Positions 24,836 through 33,531 are shown, counted from the stretch's first letter. The stretch is DNA of 64,000 nt from Oscillospiraceae bacterium (GCA_003343845.1 QAKK01000020.1:27342-91341), one strand, 5' to 3'. Made by a program: numbers and translations. The notes: a model not told the origin generated them from the sequence alone.

Positions 24836-25234
24836 TCAGTGGCAGCCGCCGCAGGAACCGCAGTTGCCGGTGCAGGCGCTTTGCGGGCGCTCGCCCGTGA
24901 TCTGGAAGTTCAGCTCGTCGTTGACTTCCTTCATCAGGTTGCCGATCTGCTCCTCCGCCTGCACATAGGCGGTGTAGGCGGCATTGTTCACGATCTCATT
25001 GTAGAGCTCGCCGATGCGCTTCTTGACGGTCTCCATGAAGACCTCGTCCTTCTCGTCCTTCTGATACTCTTTGGCAAGCACGGCATTCTGCGTATTGTAT
25101 TCAAAGATCGCCTGCTGGACGGCTTCGTCGTTATCGTAAACAGCCTTTGCCGCGTTTGCAGCCTTGACTTCGTCGCTGTCCTTCAGCAGCTTGCCGAGTT
25201 CTTCGGCTTTCTTTCTGATTTCTTCGGTCATCAT
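24836..25234 (-). CDS. YlbF/RicA-family protein with cysteine-rich tail
   Basis: A 132-residue helical protein of the Com_YlbF family (KAEELGKLLKDSDEVKAANAAKAVYDND, long charged helices to ~115). It ends SACTGNCGSCGGCH, five cysteines that could hold an iron-sulfur cluster. In B. subtilis RicA (YmcA), YlbF and YaaT form an iron-sulfur complex that directs RNase Y, and ricA lies between miaB and cotE-mutS-mutL. This gene occupies the same slot, so RicA is the best guess. The start is one of two adjacent ATG codons with GAGG nine bases before the first. Confidence 0.87.
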   Translation of the reverse strand: MMTEEIRKKAEELGKLLKDSDEVKAANAAKAVYDNDEAVQQAIFEYNTQNAVLAKEYQKDEKDEVFMETVKKRIGELYNEIVNNAAYTAYVQAEEQIGNLMKEVNDELNFQITGERPQSACTGNCGSCGGCH

Positions 25235-25262
25235 TGTTCTATACCTCTTTATTGAATTATTT

Positions 25263-26615
25263 TTAAATTTCGGGTTCGCCATGCAGGCAGAACGGCTCTG
25301 CGCGGGTGATGCGCACATTGACAAACTGCCCGGTCACATCCACGTCCGCGCGGAAATGCACAAGTTTGCCCGCCTCGCTGCGTCCGGCGTACACATCTGG
25401 ATCGTTTTTGCTTGCGCCGTCCACCAGCACGCGCAGGGTCTTCCCCACCGCGTCGCAGTTTTTCGCGTAGGAGATCTCGTCCTGTACTGCGAGAAGGCGC
25501 TGCATCCGTGCGGATTTAATATCGTCCGGAATCTGATTTTCCATACGAGCGGCGGGTGTGCCGCTGCGAGGCGAATAAATAAACGAGTAGATCATATCAA
25601 AGCGGACACGGCGCAGAATGTCCAACGTCGCTTCAAAGTCCTCCTCGGTCTCCCCAGGGAAGCCGACGATGATGTCGGTGGTCAGCGCAATGTCCGGCAT
25701 GGCGGCACGCAGCTTGTCCACGATGGTCAGATAGTGCGCGCGGTCATAGTGCCGATTCATCGCTTTCAGCACAGCATCGCTGCCGGACTGAAGCGGCAGA
25801 TGAAAATGGCGCGCGGCATTGCGGCTTTTTGCCATCGCCGCGATCAGCTCGTCCGAAACATCCTTCGGATGGCTGGTCATAAAGCGCAGGCGGAAATCGC
25901 CGTCAATCTCCGAGATCTTCTCGATCAGCTCCGCAAAGCTGCATCCGCCCGCAAAGGAGTTGACGTTCTGCCCGAGCAGGGTCACATCCTTGGCGCCCGC
26001 GGCAACCACATCGCGCACCTCATCGAGCACAAAATGATAGTCGCGGCTGCGCTCTCTGTCGCGCACATAGGGCACGATGCAGTAAGAGCAAAAATTGTTG
26101 CAGCCGTACATAATGCTGACCCACGCCTTGGTGCTGCCCGTGCGCAGGATCGGCACGCCCTCACGAATCTCGCCAGCTGCTTCGCCGATGTGGAAGCCGC
26201 GGCGATGCCGGTCAAGCACCTCGCAGAGGTATTCCGGGAAGCGGTCGAGTACGGACGGTTCAAATGTAAAATCCACATAGGGATAACTGTTTTTCAGCTC
26301 CTCCACGCGATGCGCCTGCGCCGTCATGCAGCCGCAGACCGCGATGACAAGCTCGCTGTTCTTTGCTTTGAGATGCTTATACTGCCCGATCGTCGAGAGC
26401 GCCTTCTGCTCGGCGTGCTCGCGGATGGCGCAGGTGTTGACCACGATCAGATCGGCGATTTTTACGTCATCGGTGACCGTATAGCCCATTTCCGCCGCCA
26501 TGCCGCGCAGCTTTTCCGAGTCCGCCTCGTTCTGCTGGCAGCCGAAGGTCACGACCGCGGCGCGGCGCGTACGCCCCGCGTTCCGCTGCCGGACCGCCTG
26601 TATGTATTCGTTCAT
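25263..26615 (-). CDS. miaB: tRNA-2-methylthio-N6-dimethylallyladenosine synthase
   Basis: A radical-SAM methylthiotransferase that modifies A37 of tRNAs reading UNN codons. The 450-residue protein has an N-terminal UPF0004 domain with three cluster cysteines (GCQQNEADSE, NTCAIREHAEQKA, CGCM). The radical-SAM CxxxCxxC motif is CNNFCSYC, followed by HLPLQSGSD and GFPGETEEDFEAT. A C-terminal TRAM domain (DGASKNDPDVYAGRSEAGKLVHF) follows. ATG 26615 has AGGA five bases upstream; an earlier ATG pair lacks a site. It opens the miaB-ricA-like-mutS-mutL-tgt run. Confidence 0.97.
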   Translation of the reverse strand: MNEYIQAVRQRNAGRTRRAAVVTFGCQQNEADSEKLRGMAAEMGYTVTDDVKIADLIVVNTCAIREHAEQKALSTIGQYKHLKAKNSELVIAVCGCMTAQAHRVEELKNSYPYVDFTFEPSVLDRFPEYLCEVLDRHRRGFHIGEAAGEIREGVPILRTGSTKAWVSIMYGCNNFCSYCIVPYVRDRERSRDYHFVLDEVRDVVAAGAKDVTLLGQNVNSFAGGCSFAELIEKISEIDGDFRLRFMTSHPKDVSDELIAAMAKSRNAARHFHLPLQSGSDAVLKAMNRHYDRAHYLTIVDKLRAAMPDIALTTDIIVGFPGETEEDFEATLDILRRVRFDMIYSFIYSPRSGTPAARMENQIPDDIKSARMQRLLAVQDEISYAKNCDAVGKTLRVLVDGASKNDPDVYAGRSEAGKLVHFRADVDVTGQFVNVRITRAEPFCLHGEPEI

Positions 26616-26648
26616 AGGTATCCTTTGCACAATTAAATTCATCATAAT

Positions 26649-26677
26649 ATTATAGCAAAGATTCCGACCGTTTGCAA
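26649..26677 (-). promoter_or_regulatory. Promoter of the miaB-mutSL-tgt run
   Basis: Minus-strand TTGCAA (26672-26677), 17-base spacer, TATAAT (26649-26654) with TTTGC before the -10. Confidence 0.72.
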
Positions 26678-26721
26678 CAAATATTTTATCTTTCGATTTT
26701 CGGATTATGTTGTAAAAACAA

Positions 26722-26750
26722 CTGCATTTTTCCGAAAAATCGTGTATAAT
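26722..26750 (+). promoter_or_regulatory. Probable promoter of the flavodiiron gene
   Basis: Consensus -10 TATAAT at 26745-26750, with a weak CTGCAT 17 bases upstream. The -10 is convincing and the -35 is not. Confidence 0.45.
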
Positions 26751-26792
26751 AGATATATCGCAAAATCAAATAATGAAAAGAGGGATCACATC

Positions 26793-28583
26793 ATGTATAT
26801 TTCGGACGATATCCGCTATGCCGGCGTCAACGACCACGCCGTTGACCTGTTTGAGGGACAGTACACCGTGCCGCACGGCATGTCCTACAACTCCTATGTC
26901 ATTCTCGACGATAAGATTGCCGTGATGGACACGGTGGACGCGCATTTCACGCATGAATGGATGGATAACCTGCAAAATCTGCTCGGCGACCGGAAGCCGG
27001 ATTATCTCGTCGTGCAGCATATGGAGCCGGATCACTCCGCCAATATCGCAAACTTTATGAAGTTGTACACCGATGCCACGATTGTGTCCTCGGCAAAGGC
27101 ATTTGCCATGATGGCACAGTTTTTCGGCACGGACTATGCCGACCGCCGCATTGTGGTCGGAGAGGGAGACACGCTCTCACTCGGCAAGCACACGCTTGCC
27201 TTTGTCACCGCCCCCATGGTGCACTGGCCCGAGGTCATTATGACCTATGACACCGCCGACAAGGTACTCTTCTCCGCCGACGGCTTCGGCAAATTCGGCG
27301 CGCCCCGCGCGGACGAGCCCTGGGCAGACGAGGCCAGACGTTACTATATCGGTATCGTCGGCAAATACGGTGCGCAGGTGCAGAGTGTACTGAAAAAAGC
27401 CGCGGCGCTCGACATCGCGACGATCTGCCCGCTGCACGGTCCCGTGCTCTCGGAGAACCTCGACTACTATCTCGGTCTGTACAACACATGGTCATCCTAC
27501 ACAGTTGAGGATGAGGGCATCGTCATCGCCTACACTTCGATCTACGGGCATACGAAGAAGGCGGTCGAGCTGCTGGCGGACAAGCTGCGCGCAAACGGCT
27601 GTCCTGCCGTCAAGGTGTACGATCTCGCCCGCTGCGACATGGCGGAAGCTGTGGCGGATGCCTTCCGCTACAGCAAGCTCGTGCTGGCGACCACGACCTA
27701 CAATGCCGAGATCTTCCCCTTCATGCACACCTTCATCACGCATCTTACCGAACGGAACTTCCAGGGGCGAACGGTCGGATTGATTGAAAACGGCTCCTGG
27801 GCGCCGCTTGCCGCCAAGATTATGCGTGAGCTTTTCGCAAAGAGCAAGAACATTGCTTTTACGGAGACCACGGTCACCATCCGCTCGGCGCTGAACGAAA
27901 CCAGCACGGCGCAGCTCGACGCGCTTGCGGGCGAACTCTGCCGCGAATACATCGCGCAAAGCAGCGAGACCGCCAACAAGAACGATCTGTCCGCACTTTT
28001 CAAAATCGGCTACGGGCTGTATGTCGTCACCTCGAACGACGGCAAACGCGACAACGGACTGATCGTCAACACCGTGACGCAGGTCACAAATTCGCCGAAC
28101 CGCATCGCCGTCGCCATCAACAAAGAAAACTACTCGCACCACGTCATCAAACAGACCGGCATCATGAACATCAACTGCCTGTCCGAGGATGCGCCGTTCT
28201 CGGTGTTCGAGACCTTCGGCTTTGCCAGCGGCAGAAACGTGGATAAGTTTGCGAACTTCACACCCCTTCATGCCGACAACGGACTTGCATTCCTGCCCCG
28301 CTATATCAACGCATTCCTGTCGTTGCGCGTAGAGCAGTATGTAGACCTCGGCACGCACGGTCTCTTCATTTGCAGCGTGACCGAAGCGCGCGTGATTTCC
28401 GATGCGCCGTCCATGACCTACGCCTACTATCAGGAGCACGTCAAGCCGAAACCGGAGACCGAGGGCAAAAAGGGCTTTGTCTGCAAAGTCTGCGGCTACG
28501 TCTACGAGGGTGACACGCTGCCCGAGGATTTCATTTGCCCGCTCTGCAAGCACGGCGCGGCGGATTTTGAGCCGATCACCTGA
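26793..28583 (+). CDS. Flavodiiron protein fused to flavin reductase and rubredoxin
   Basis: A 596-residue soluble oxygen or nitric-oxide reductase. Residues 1-240 are the metallo-beta-lactamase diiron domain with H76, E78, D80 and H81 (HMEPDH), H144, D163 and H215. A flavodoxin domain follows (~243-390, IAYTSIYGHTKKAVELLAD). Next is a flavin-reductase-like FMN-binding domain (~410-540, SNDGKRDNGLIVNTVTQVT). A C-terminal rubredoxin closes it (VCKVCGYVYEG and ICPLCKHGA). All electron-transfer modules are thus in one chain. It protects an anaerobe against O2 or NO; which is preferred cannot be read here. GAGGG precedes ATG 26793. Confidence 0.95.
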   Translation: MYISDDIRYAGVNDHAVDLFEGQYTVPHGMSYNSYVILDDKIAVMDTVDAHFTHEWMDNLQNLLGDRKPDYLVVQHMEPDHSANIANFMKLYTDATIVSSAKAFAMMAQFFGTDYADRRIVVGEGDTLSLGKHTLAFVTAPMVHWPEVIMTYDTADKVLFSADGFGKFGAPRADEPWADEARRYYIGIVGKYGAQVQSVLKKAAALDIATICPLHGPVLSENLDYYLGLYNTWSSYTVEDEGIVIAYTSIYGHTKKAVELLADKLRANGCPAVKVYDLARCDMAEAVADAFRYSKLVLATTTYNAEIFPFMHTFITHLTERNFQGRTVGLIENGSWAPLAAKIMRELFAKSKNIAFTETTVTIRSALNETSTAQLDALAGELCREYIAQSSETANKNDLSALFKIGYGLYVVTSNDGKRDNGLIVNTVTQVTNSPNRIAVAINKENYSHHVIKQTGIMNINCLSEDAPFSVFETFGFASGRNVDKFANFTPLHADNGLAFLPRYINAFLSLRVEQYVDLGTHGLFICSVTEARVISDAPSMTYAYYQEHVKPKPETEGKKGFVCKVCGYVYEGDTLPEDFICPLCKHGAADFEPIT

Positions 28584-28597
28584 AAGGCAAACTCACA

Positions 28598-28664
28598 GCG
28601 AACCGAAGGTTCGCAAAGGCGTATAATCGACGTTGCAACAGTCGAAAACCTCGGTTTTCGACTG
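28598..28664. repeat. Pair of intergenic palindromes
   Basis: GCGAACC-GAA-GGTTCGC (28598-28614) and CAGTCGAAAACC-TC-GGTTTTCGACTG (28639-28664). They lie between the flavodiiron stop and the terminator and have no T run of their own. They resemble a REP-type element; no second copy was noticed in this window. Confidence 0.5.
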
Positions 28665-28706
28665 ATAAAAATAAATGCGATGCCGCGGCATCGCATTTAT
28701 TTTTAT
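28665..28706. terminator. 42-base perfect palindrome, bidirectional terminator
   Basis: Perfect inverted repeat centred on GCCGCGGC with A/T-rich ends, located between convergent stops at 28583 and 28703. The stop codon of the small minus-strand gene lies inside it. Confidence 0.85.
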
Positions 28707-28900
28707 TTCAGGTAAGACGAGATGTTCTGCATCGTCTCGCCAACGGCGCCGATCGCCTTTGACGCCGACTTTGCCAGCTTGCGCTTCTTCGGCTTCATCA
28801 TGCTTTTCGCCGCCATGCCGACCGCCGCGCCGACCATCATGCCCGTGAGCGCCGCACTCGTCATCGTCGCCGTCTTCTTCTTGCTCATGTTCAGATTCAT
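28703..28900 (-). CDS. Small conserved-type protein, 65 residues, function unknown
   Basis: The protein begins MNLNMSKKK, has a short Gly/Ala/Met-rich hydrophobic stretch (LTGMMVGAAVGMAAKSMM, ~19-36), a basic patch KPKKRKLAKSASK and an amphipathic end (AVGETMQNISSYL). GGAGG lies ten bases before the start. It resembles small clostridial membrane-associated proteins of unknown role. No functional motif is visible and it appears monocistronic. Confidence 0.7.
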   Translation of the reverse strand: MNLNMSKKKTATMTSAALTGMMVGAAVGMAAKSMMKPKKRKLAKSASKAIGAVGETMQNISSYLK

Positions 28901-28971
28901 TTTTTCTTTCCTCCCGTCAAGAATAGTATGACGGGAAATGCAAAAAATATCAGCGTCAAATTTTTCTGTAT

Positions 28972-29000
28972 TTGACAGGTGCAGCGGTATGTGGTATGAT
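28972..29000 (+). promoter_or_regulatory. Promoter of the ABC-F gene
   Basis: TTGACA (28972-28977), 17-base spacer, TATGAT (28995-29000), about 35 bases upstream of the start codon. Confidence 0.78.
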
Positions 29001-29035
29001 ATGTATTGATTCTTTTTTGAAGCAGGGACTGCAAA

Positions 29036-30985
29036 ATGATTATTTTAAGCACAACCGATCTGTCGCTTCGTTTCGGCACGACAACGGTTCTCGAAAATAT
29101 ATCCTTTTCGATCAATGAGAGCGACCGCCTCGGAATCATCGGCGTCAACGGCGCAGGCAAGACCTCGCTGTTCCGCCTCATCACCGGCGAATACACGCCG
29201 GACAGCGGCGCGGTCTACGTCTCCAAGGGCAAGACCATCGGTCTTTTGGCGCAGAATGCGGATATGACCGACGAGGTCGGCGGTGAGAGCGCGCTCGAAC
29301 ACATGTACCTCGCCTTTCCCGCTCTGCTGGCAGCCGAAAAGCGGCTTGCCGAGCTGGAGGATGCACTCGCAAAGCGCACAGACGTAACCTCAAGCAGTTA
29401 CATCGCCATGACCGCCGAGCTTGCCGACCTCAGCCACAGCTTTGCGCAGAGCGGCGGGCAGTATTTCCGCGGCAAGTGCAAGAGCATTCTTGCGAAGATG
29501 GGCTTTGACGAGGGTATGATGGCGCTCCCCGTCACCAAGCTCAGCGGCGGTCAGCGCACGCGGCTGGCGCTTGCGCGCCTGCTCGCGTCCGAGCCGGACA
29601 TCCTGATGCTCGACGAGCCGACCAACCACCTTGACGCCGAGACGATCGTCTGGCTGGAAGGCTTTCTCGCCGCCTACCGCAACACGGTGCTGGTCATTTC
29701 GCATGACCGCTACTTTCTCGACCGCGTGACAAACAAAACGCTGCACATCGAGCATCATACGGCAAAGCTCTACAACGGCAATTATACCGAGGCGCAGCGC
29801 CAGCGTGCCGAGAACCGCGAGGCGGAGCTGAGAAAATACAATCAGCAGCAGAAAGAGATCGCCCGTGTCGAGGCAATGATCGAGCAGCAGCGCCGTTGGG
29901 GACAGGAGCGCAACTTTGTCACCATCCGCGCAAAGGAAAACTATATCAAACACATGGACAAGGTGGAGAAGCCGACCGACGAGCTGAAGTCGATCCGCAT
30001 GTCCTTCCAGAGCGCGCCGCCGAGTGCAAACGAGGTCGTCCGCGCAAACAACCTCTCCATGCGTTTCGGGGACAAGGTCGTTTTCCGCGATCTGACTTTT
30101 CTCATCAAGAAAGGCGAGCGCGTCTTCTTTGCCGGACCGAACGGCTGCGGCAAATCCACGCTGATGAAGGTGCTGGTCGGCAAGCTCGCGCCGACAGGCG
30201 GCACGGTAGAACTCGGTTACAACATCAAGGCGGCGTACTACGACCAGGAAAACCAGAATCTCGACGAGAATTCGACCGTGCTTGACGAACTCTGGAACGC
30301 CTATCCGACCCTGACCGAATACGACATCCGCAGTACGCTTGCGCTGTTCCTGTTCAAATATGAGGACACCGAAAAGCGTGTTGCCGACCTGAGCGGCGGC
30401 GAGCGCGCGCGGCTGACGATGGCAAAGCTGATCCTCTCCAAGGTCAACCTGCTTGTCCTTGACGAGCCGACCAACCACCTCGACATCGCCTCCCGCGAGG
30501 TGCTCGAAGACGCGCTGCGCGAATTTGACGGCACGCTGATCTGCGTCTCGCACGACCGCTATTTCATCGAAAAGCTGGCGACAAAGATCATTGAGATCAT
30601 GCCCGCAGACTTTCCCTGCTCGACGTTCATCTTCACGCCTGCCGCCTACGACACCGACATTTACGCAGCCTACCGTGCAAAGCGCGAACTGCTGTTCTCC
30701 CCCGAAGCGGCGCTTGCCGCCGAGCCGGAGCAAAAGCCCGAGAACACCGGCAGCAAGGAAATTTTTTTGCAGCAGAAGCGCGACGTTGCCGAAAAACGCA
30801 AGGAAGAACGCAAGCTGGCTGCCTATCGCCGCGAGATCGAGGAGCTGGAAGCCGAGCTCGCACGCGTGACCGACGAACTCTACGGCGACGCGGCAAGCGA
30901 CTATATCCGCGCGGCGGAACTGGATGATCGCAAGACGGTGATCGAAGACCGTCTCCTGCAGCTCTACGAATGGACGGAGGAATAA
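29036..30985 (+). CDS. ABC-F family ATPase (ribosome-associated type)
   Basis: A 649-residue soluble protein with two ABC domains and no membrane part, typical of ABC-F translation factors. Domain 1 has GVNGAGKTS, signature LSGGQRTRLALARLL and LMLDEPTNHLD. The inter-domain P-site linker spans ~240-320 (YTEAQRQRAENREAELRKYN). Domain 2 has GPNGCGKST, LSGGERARLTMAKLIL and LVLDEPTNHLD. A charged C-terminal coiled coil (~575-645) resembles YdiF/Uup-type proteins. Resistance or housekeeping function cannot be distinguished. The acetyltransferase gene follows after one base. Confidence 0.95.
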   Translation: MIILSTTDLSLRFGTTTVLENISFSINESDRLGIIGVNGAGKTSLFRLITGEYTPDSGAVYVSKGKTIGLLAQNADMTDEVGGESALEHMYLAFPALLAAEKRLAELEDALAKRTDVTSSSYIAMTAELADLSHSFAQSGGQYFRGKCKSILAKMGFDEGMMALPVTKLSGGQRTRLALARLLASEPDILMLDEPTNHLDAETIVWLEGFLAAYRNTVLVISHDRYFLDRVTNKTLHIEHHTAKLYNGNYTEAQRQRAENREAELRKYNQQQKEIARVEAMIEQQRRWGQERNFVTIRAKENYIKHMDKVEKPTDELKSIRMSFQSAPPSANEVVRANNLSMRFGDKVVFRDLTFLIKKGERVFFAGPNGCGKSTLMKVLVGKLAPTGGTVELGYNIKAAYYDQENQNLDENSTVLDELWNAYPTLTEYDIRSTLALFLFKYEDTEKRVADLSGGERARLTMAKLILSKVNLLVLDEPTNHLDIASREVLEDALREFDGTLICVSHDRYFIEKLATKIIEIMPADFPCSTFIFTPAAYDTDIYAAYRAKRELLFSPEAALAAEPEQKPENTGSKEIFLQQKRDVAEKRKEERKLAAYRREIEELEAELARVTDELYGDAASDYIRAAELDDRKTVIEDRLLQLYEWTEE

Positions 30986-30986
30986 A

Positions 30987-31475
30987 ATGAACATCCGACA
31001 CGCAAATCCAGCCGACCTCGACCGCATCATGGAGATTTACGCCCGTGCGCAGCAATTCATGCGCGAAAGCGGCAACCCCACGCAATGGAGCAATGTCTAT
31101 CCCACGCGCAAACTGATTGAAGATGACATTGCAAGGCAGATTTCCTATGTTGTCACGGACGATACGGAGAAAGTCCAGGGCGTGTTCGTCTTTGTCATCG
31201 GCAAAGACAGGACCTACGCCGTGATCCGCGGCGGCGCATGGAAAAACGACGATCCATACGGCACGATCCACCGCATTGCCGCAAGCGGCGAAGTCCCCGG
31301 CGTCTTCGGCACGGTAATCGACTATTGCAAAACCCGCATCAACAACCTGCGCATCGACACGCACGAGAACAACCGCGTGATGCAGCACCTCATCGCAAAA
31401 AGCGGCTTTACCTTCTGCGGACACATCACCGCCGATGACGGCACGGACAGACTGGCATATCAATACACAAAGTAA
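30987..31475 (+). CDS. GNAT family N-acetyltransferase
   Basis: A 162-residue GNAT protein (MNIRHANPADLDRIMEIYARAQ opening, central strand VFVFVIGKDRTYAVI, C-terminal RIDTHENNRVMQHLIAKSGFTFCG). The usual acetyl-CoA loop is less canonical than in most members; it reads GEVPGVFGTVIDYCK. It is translationally close to the ABC-F gene and likely shares its transcript. The substrate is unknown. Confidence 0.88.
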   Translation: MNIRHANPADLDRIMEIYARAQQFMRESGNPTQWSNVYPTRKLIEDDIARQISYVVTDDTEKVQGVFVFVIGKDRTYAVIRGGAWKNDDPYGTIHRIAASGEVPGVFGTVIDYCKTRINNLRIDTHENNRVMQHLIAKSGFTFCGHITADDGTDRLAYQYTK

Positions 31476-31479
31476 ACGC

Positions 31480-31508
31480 AAAAAAGGAACGCAGATGCGT
31501 TCCTTTTT
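31480..31508. terminator. Terminator between convergent genes
   Basis: AAAAAGGAACGCA/TGCGTTCCTTTTT stem with a two-base turn, between stops at 31475 and 31517. Confidence 0.9.
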
Positions 31509-31516
31509 CACTTGAT

Positions 31517-32392
31517 TCAGTCAATGTCTTCAATCACCGTTTCGGGCGGCGTGGTGAGCAGCGCGGGCGACGCCACAAACTTGCGGATCAGTTTGAGCGC
31601 CGATGCAAAATAGAAGCCGTCGCAGATGCGCTCGTCGGTGACGACCTTCACGTCGATCATGGTGCGGCGCTCCACAGCGCCGTTTGCGTTCATTACATTC
31701 TTATGATACTTGAGTCCGTAAGAGATGAACACCGGCAGATTGCCAAAGTTGTAGAGGTGGTGGTAGATCGGCGGGATGCCGAGCGAGCCCATGCTGGTGA
31801 TGATCATCGAGCCGTGAAACGGACTGACATCGAGCAGCGCCTGCGGCAGCCAGCCGTGATAGTCGAGAAATTCGAGCAGACGCACCGTACCGCGGAACAG
31901 GATGCCGGGCAGACGGGTCAGCCAACGCGCCGTCTTGTCAAAATCGGTATTGCTGCCCTCCGCCGTCGCCTTTTCAACCACGGCATTGAATTTTTCATAG
32001 ACATCCGTGATGGTGTCGGTCGGCTCAAAGCGAACCTTGATCATCGTGTCCGGCGCATCCAGCGACATTTCCTTTTTCACCGCCATGTTGATTTCAATCG
32101 TGTTGCGGTGATAGATCTTCTGCCCGGAGCAGAAGCGGTTGATGCCGGGGCGCATGGAAATCGCGCGGATGTATGCGGCGATAAACACATGCAAAACGCT
32201 GATGCTCTTATATCCCTTTGCGCGCATCTCGCGCAGGAACTTGTCTGCCTCGGTGATGTCGATCGTATCGGCAATCTGATTCTGCGCATCGTTGCGCGTG
32301 CGCATGATGTACGGAATGACATAGGACATGGGCGACATCGTGCGGACGCGTCTGCCGTCCTTTCGGTCGCCGAAGCGGCGTTTCTTACTCAT
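31517..32392 (-). CDS. E2-type acyltransferase catalytic domain without lipoyl domain or catalytic His
   Basis: A 291-residue protein related to the catalytic core of 2-oxoacid dehydrogenase E2 and chloramphenicol acetyltransferase (FLREMRAKGYKSISVLHVFIAAYIRA, MIITSMGSLGIPPIYHHLYNFGNLPVFIS). It has no lipoyl or E1/E3-binding domain. The family HxxxDG motif reads ERICDG, so the catalytic histidine is glutamate. It may therefore be non-catalytic or use other chemistry. AGGA lies before the MSKKRRFGDRKDGRRVR start, whose basic N-terminus could bind nucleic acid or membrane. No dehydrogenase genes are nearby. Confidence 0.85.
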   Translation of the reverse strand: MSKKRRFGDRKDGRRVRTMSPMSYVIPYIMRTRNDAQNQIADTIDITEADKFLREMRAKGYKSISVLHVFIAAYIRAISMRPGINRFCSGQKIYHRNTIEINMAVKKEMSLDAPDTMIKVRFEPTDTITDVYEKFNAVVEKATAEGSNTDFDKTARWLTRLPGILFRGTVRLLEFLDYHGWLPQALLDVSPFHGSMIITSMGSLGIPPIYHHLYNFGNLPVFISYGLKYHKNVMNANGAVERRTMIDVKVVTDERICDGFYFASALKLIRKFVASPALLTTPPETVIEDID

Positions 32393-32433
32393 ATACGGTC
32401 CTCCGGGTCATGAAATCCGAGTTCTATTATGAT

Positions 32434-32462
32434 ATTATAGCACAGTATAACCGAAAAGGCAA
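32434..32462 (-). promoter_or_regulatory. Promoter of the E2-like gene
   Basis: Minus-strand TTGCCT (32457-32462), 17-base spacer, TATAAT (32434-32439) with TGTGC before the -10. Confidence 0.7.
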
Positions 32463-32495
32463 GTGTCGTGTCGATTTTTCGGGAAAGTGCGGCGC

Positions 32496-33482
32496 TCAGC
32501 CGAGATCGACGGCGCAGGCTGCGTCGGCGAACGGAAAATGCGTCGCCGCACCGGGGATCGGCAGACCGTCCGCGCCGAGCGGCTTGATGTAGATCTCGCC
32601 CGCCACCTGATAGCAGACGACAAGTGTGCGCCCGTCCTTTGTCAGGATCATATGCCGCGGTTTCTCTGCCTCAACAGGCTCCTGCAATACCTTCGAGAGC
32701 AGCCCGTCCGCGCCGACCCGGAAGTAGACCAGCGACTCGCTGTATCGGTTTGCTGCATAGATCGTTTTTTCATCCGGCGAAAGGCAGATTGCCGAGCAAT
32801 GGCTCTTGCCGACAAAGCCCTCCGGCAGCGTGGAAATGCGCTGGAGCAGTTTTTTCTCCGGCATGGCATAGACCAGCACCTCGTTGGACAGCTCGGTCAC
32901 GACATAGAGCAGACTCTCGTCATGATTGTAGACCGAATGGCGCGGATGCTGCCCGCGCTCGGTATAGATGCGATCCTTCTCCCGCACGGTGCCGTCTGCG
33001 ATCTCATAAAAGTAAATGATGTCAAGCCCGACATTATTCACCATCAGCGTATCCTCGGCTTGATTGACATGTACGAAGTGGGCACGCGTGATGAGGCTGT
33101 CATCGCCGGTCTCGTTGACCTGCAGCAGCTTGCCCGCATGATGAAACTTGCCGTCCTTATCAAGTGTGGCATAGATCAGATGCCCGGAGCCCCAGCAAGC
33201 GCCGAACAGCATGGCATGCTTCTCCGAATAGCAGACGTGGCACAGACAGCCGACACCGTCAAACCGCAGACTGTCGGTCTTGCGATAGCCGTCGCCGTCC
33301 TTAACATAGGCGGTAAACACTGCGTAATCGTCGTTTTCCGTACCGGCAAACAGACGGTCACCCGCCGTGCAGATAAAGCTGGGGGACTCCACCGTGTCCG
33401 CCCAGACAACCTTGCCGTGCTCGTCACACTTGACGAGATTTTCACGTCCCGCAGGACCGTAACCCGAGATCAAAAGCTCCAT
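32496..33482 (-). CDS. Seven-bladed beta-propeller lactonase (YbhE/Pgl type)
   Basis: A 328-residue cytoplasmic beta-propeller of the lactonase family PF10282, whose characterised members hydrolyse 6-phosphogluconolactone. Features are HFVHVNQAEDTLMVNNVGLDIIYFY, GQHPRHSVYNHDESLLYVVTELSNEVLVY, ICLSPDEKTIYAANRYSESLVYF and PRHMILTKDGRTLVV. ATG 33482 has AGGAG six bases upstream; the frame is open for 33 further codons with no site. GalM upstream and Pgi elsewhere suggest sugar metabolism, but the exact lactone substrate is not determined. Confidence 0.87.
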   Translation of the reverse strand: MELLISGYGPAGRENLVKCDEHGKVVWADTVESPSFICTAGDRLFAGTENDDYAVFTAYVKDGDGYRKTDSLRFDGVGCLCHVCYSEKHAMLFGACWGSGHLIYATLDKDGKFHHAGKLLQVNETGDDSLITRAHFVHVNQAEDTLMVNNVGLDIIYFYEIADGTVREKDRIYTERGQHPRHSVYNHDESLLYVVTELSNEVLVYAMPEKKLLQRISTLPEGFVGKSHCSAICLSPDEKTIYAANRYSESLVYFRVGADGLLSKVLQEPVEAEKPRHMILTKDGRTLVVCYQVAGEIYIKPLGADGLPIPGAATHFPFADAACAVDLG

Positions 33483-33531
33483 AGTTGACTCCTTTTCGGC
33501 GCGAAGCGCCCTGTGATAGATGAACGTCAAC

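Noticed and set aside
29390..31030. Long minus-strand frame opposite the ABC-F gene
   Set aside because: Pure antisense shadow; both ABC domains are intact on the plus strand.
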